Assembly (NCBI GenBank): GCA_017962085.1
Contig: JAGCWA010000059.1
Span: 1-64,000 of the forward strand
Source of the DNA: Paludibacteraceae bacterium
Lineage (GTDB): Bacteria; Bacteroidota; Bacteroidia; Bacteroidales; Paludibacteraceae
Reading direction: 5' to 3'
DNA length: 64,000 nt
The notes beneath the pieces are model-generated. The model was not told where the DNA came from, did not search any database, and saw only the letters and a list, made by a program, of their open reading frames with translations. Below are positions 63,396-64,000 of the stretch, in pieces (position 1 is the first letter of the stretch; every line of letters begins with the position of its first letter). The position numbers and the translations under genes were made by a program.

Positions 63396-63872
63396 ATGAG
63401 AAAAGCAAAACCAAAGAAACGGATCATTTTACCAGATCCGATTTTCAACGAAGTAATGGTTTCAAGATTTGTGAACCATTTGATGTATGACGGTAAGAAG
63501 ACTATCGCATACGATATATTCTATACAGCGTTGGAAAACGTTAAGTCAAAACTTCCTAATGAGGACAAGACCCCATTGGAAATCTGGAAGAAGGCTTTGG
63601 AGAACATTACTCCTCAAGTAGAGGTTAAGTCTCGCCGTGTGGGCGGTGCTACGTTCCAAGTGCCTACGGAAATTCGTCCAGAGAGGAAAGAGTCTATTTC
63701 TATGAAGAACCTAATCATCTTCTCTCGTAAAAGAAGTGGCCATTCGATGGCTGAGAAGCTGGCTGCGGAAATCGCAGACGCTTACAATAACCAAGGCGGT
63801 GCATTCAAGAAAAAAGAGGATATGCACAAGATGGCCGAGGCTAACCGCGCGTTCGCTCACTTCAGATTCTAA
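63396..63872 (+). CDS. rpsG: 30S ribosomal protein S7
   Basis: At 158 residues it starts [57 protein letters not shown] and [27 protein letters not shown] are the S7 landmarks. S7 nucleates assembly of the 30S head. The 104-base gap after rpsL contains a small GGCT/AGCC hairpin but no gene. fusA follows 20 bases later. Confidence 0.97.
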   Translation: MRKAKPKKRIILPDPIFNEVMVSRFVNHLMYDGKKTIAYDIFYTALENVKSKLPNEDKTPLEIWKKALENITPQVEVKSRRVGGATFQVPTEIRPERKESISMKNLIIFSRKRSGHSMAEKLAAEIADAYNNQGGAFKKKEDMHKMAEANRAFAHFRF

Positions 63873-63892
63873 TTTAATTCACGAACTACAAA

Positions 63893-64000
63893 ATGGCTAA
63901 AGCTGATTTACATTATACAAGAAACATCGGTATCATGGCGCACATCGATGCCGGTAAGACAACTACGTCAGAGCGTATCTTGTTCTACACTGGTTTGACC
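63893..64000 (+). CDS. fusA: Elongation factor G (3' part outside window)
   Basis: Only the first 36 codons are inside the window. They read [34 protein letters not shown], the EF-G N-terminus with the GTPase P-loop AHIDAGKTT. The usual order rpsL-rpsG-fusA supports it. EF-G drives ribosomal translocation. Confidence 0.95.
   Translation, partial: MAKADLHYTRNIGIMAHIDAGKTTTSERILFYTGLT

Overview
The window comes from a chromosome of the order Bacteroidales (phylum Bacteroidota). Four things point there: a complete PorP-PorK-PorL-PorM-PorN type IX secretion (T9SS) core, a SusC/SusD/surface glycan-binding protein trio, T9SS C-terminal sorting domains on several exported proteins, and promoters of the Bacteroidetes type (TTTG, 19-21 bases, TAnnTTTG or TAnnTTCG). 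Housekeeping genes (tyrS, efp, leuS, rplS, parC, guaA, priA, the rpsL-rpsG-fusA str operon) fit the same order. I cannot name the genus. I see no rRNA genes, insertion sequences, integrases or CRISPR arrays.

Layout. 1-2.4 kb: the 3' part of a large cysteine-rich GLUG-repeat T9SS cargo gene, then on the minus strand a MntA-like nucleotidyltransferase followed by a frameshifted remnant of its HEPN partner. 2.6-5.9 kb: tyrS (minus), efp, a methyltransferase and a DUF2795 protein. 6.0-11.9 kb: porP and porK-N, the trans-envelope T9SS machine. 12.0-15.2 kb: leuS and rplS. 15.3-23.5 kb: a tight cluster of three periplasmic PpiC/SurA-type proteins, an OstA/LptA-like protein and a TonB-dependent receptor, apparently an outer-membrane biogenesis operon. 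23.5-27.7 kb: a sugar permease, a ROK sugar kinase and a CoA transferase (sugar uptake, phosphorylation, acetate/succinate metabolism). 27.8-31.3 kb: a 15-repeat InlB-B-like T9SS cargo. 31.5-38.2 kb: susC, susD and a glycan-binding lipoprotein with no glycoside hydrolase beside them. 38.3-44.1 kb: tRNA-Leu(UAG), parC, a TonB-domain protein, shikimate kinase and guaA.

44.1-50.6 kb is more accessory: a solitary A/T-rich SF2 helicase on the minus strand, a single-domain voltage-gated cation channel with a TGEDW filter, a small T9SS-sorted protein, a tandem Fib_succ_major-domain protein and a WG-repeat protein. 50.6-55.6 kb: priA, a DEAD-box RNA helicase, a low-molecular-weight phosphatase and a uracil-DNA-glycosylase-fold protein. 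55.6-60.4 kb is the most unusual stretch: three paralogous calpain-family (C2) cysteine proteases without signal peptides, arranged as a two-gene unit and a one-gene unit. Each unit has its own long A/T-rich leader carrying two copies of GTTGATGTGTA exactly 41 bp apart, and its own related terminator. 60.5-62.5 kb: a 7TM-HD phosphodiesterase on the minus strand. 62.5-64 kb: an intergenic segment with heptamer repeats and palindromes, then the start of the str operon, with fusA cut by the window end.

How the genes fit together: the Por proteins would export the three proteins that end in T9SS sorting domains (1-1908, 27791-31294, 46688-47164). The SurA/OstA-like cluster would serve the outer membrane into which PorP, SusC and the TonB-dependent receptor insert. 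All functions are inferred from motifs and order read by eye; no database search was run.
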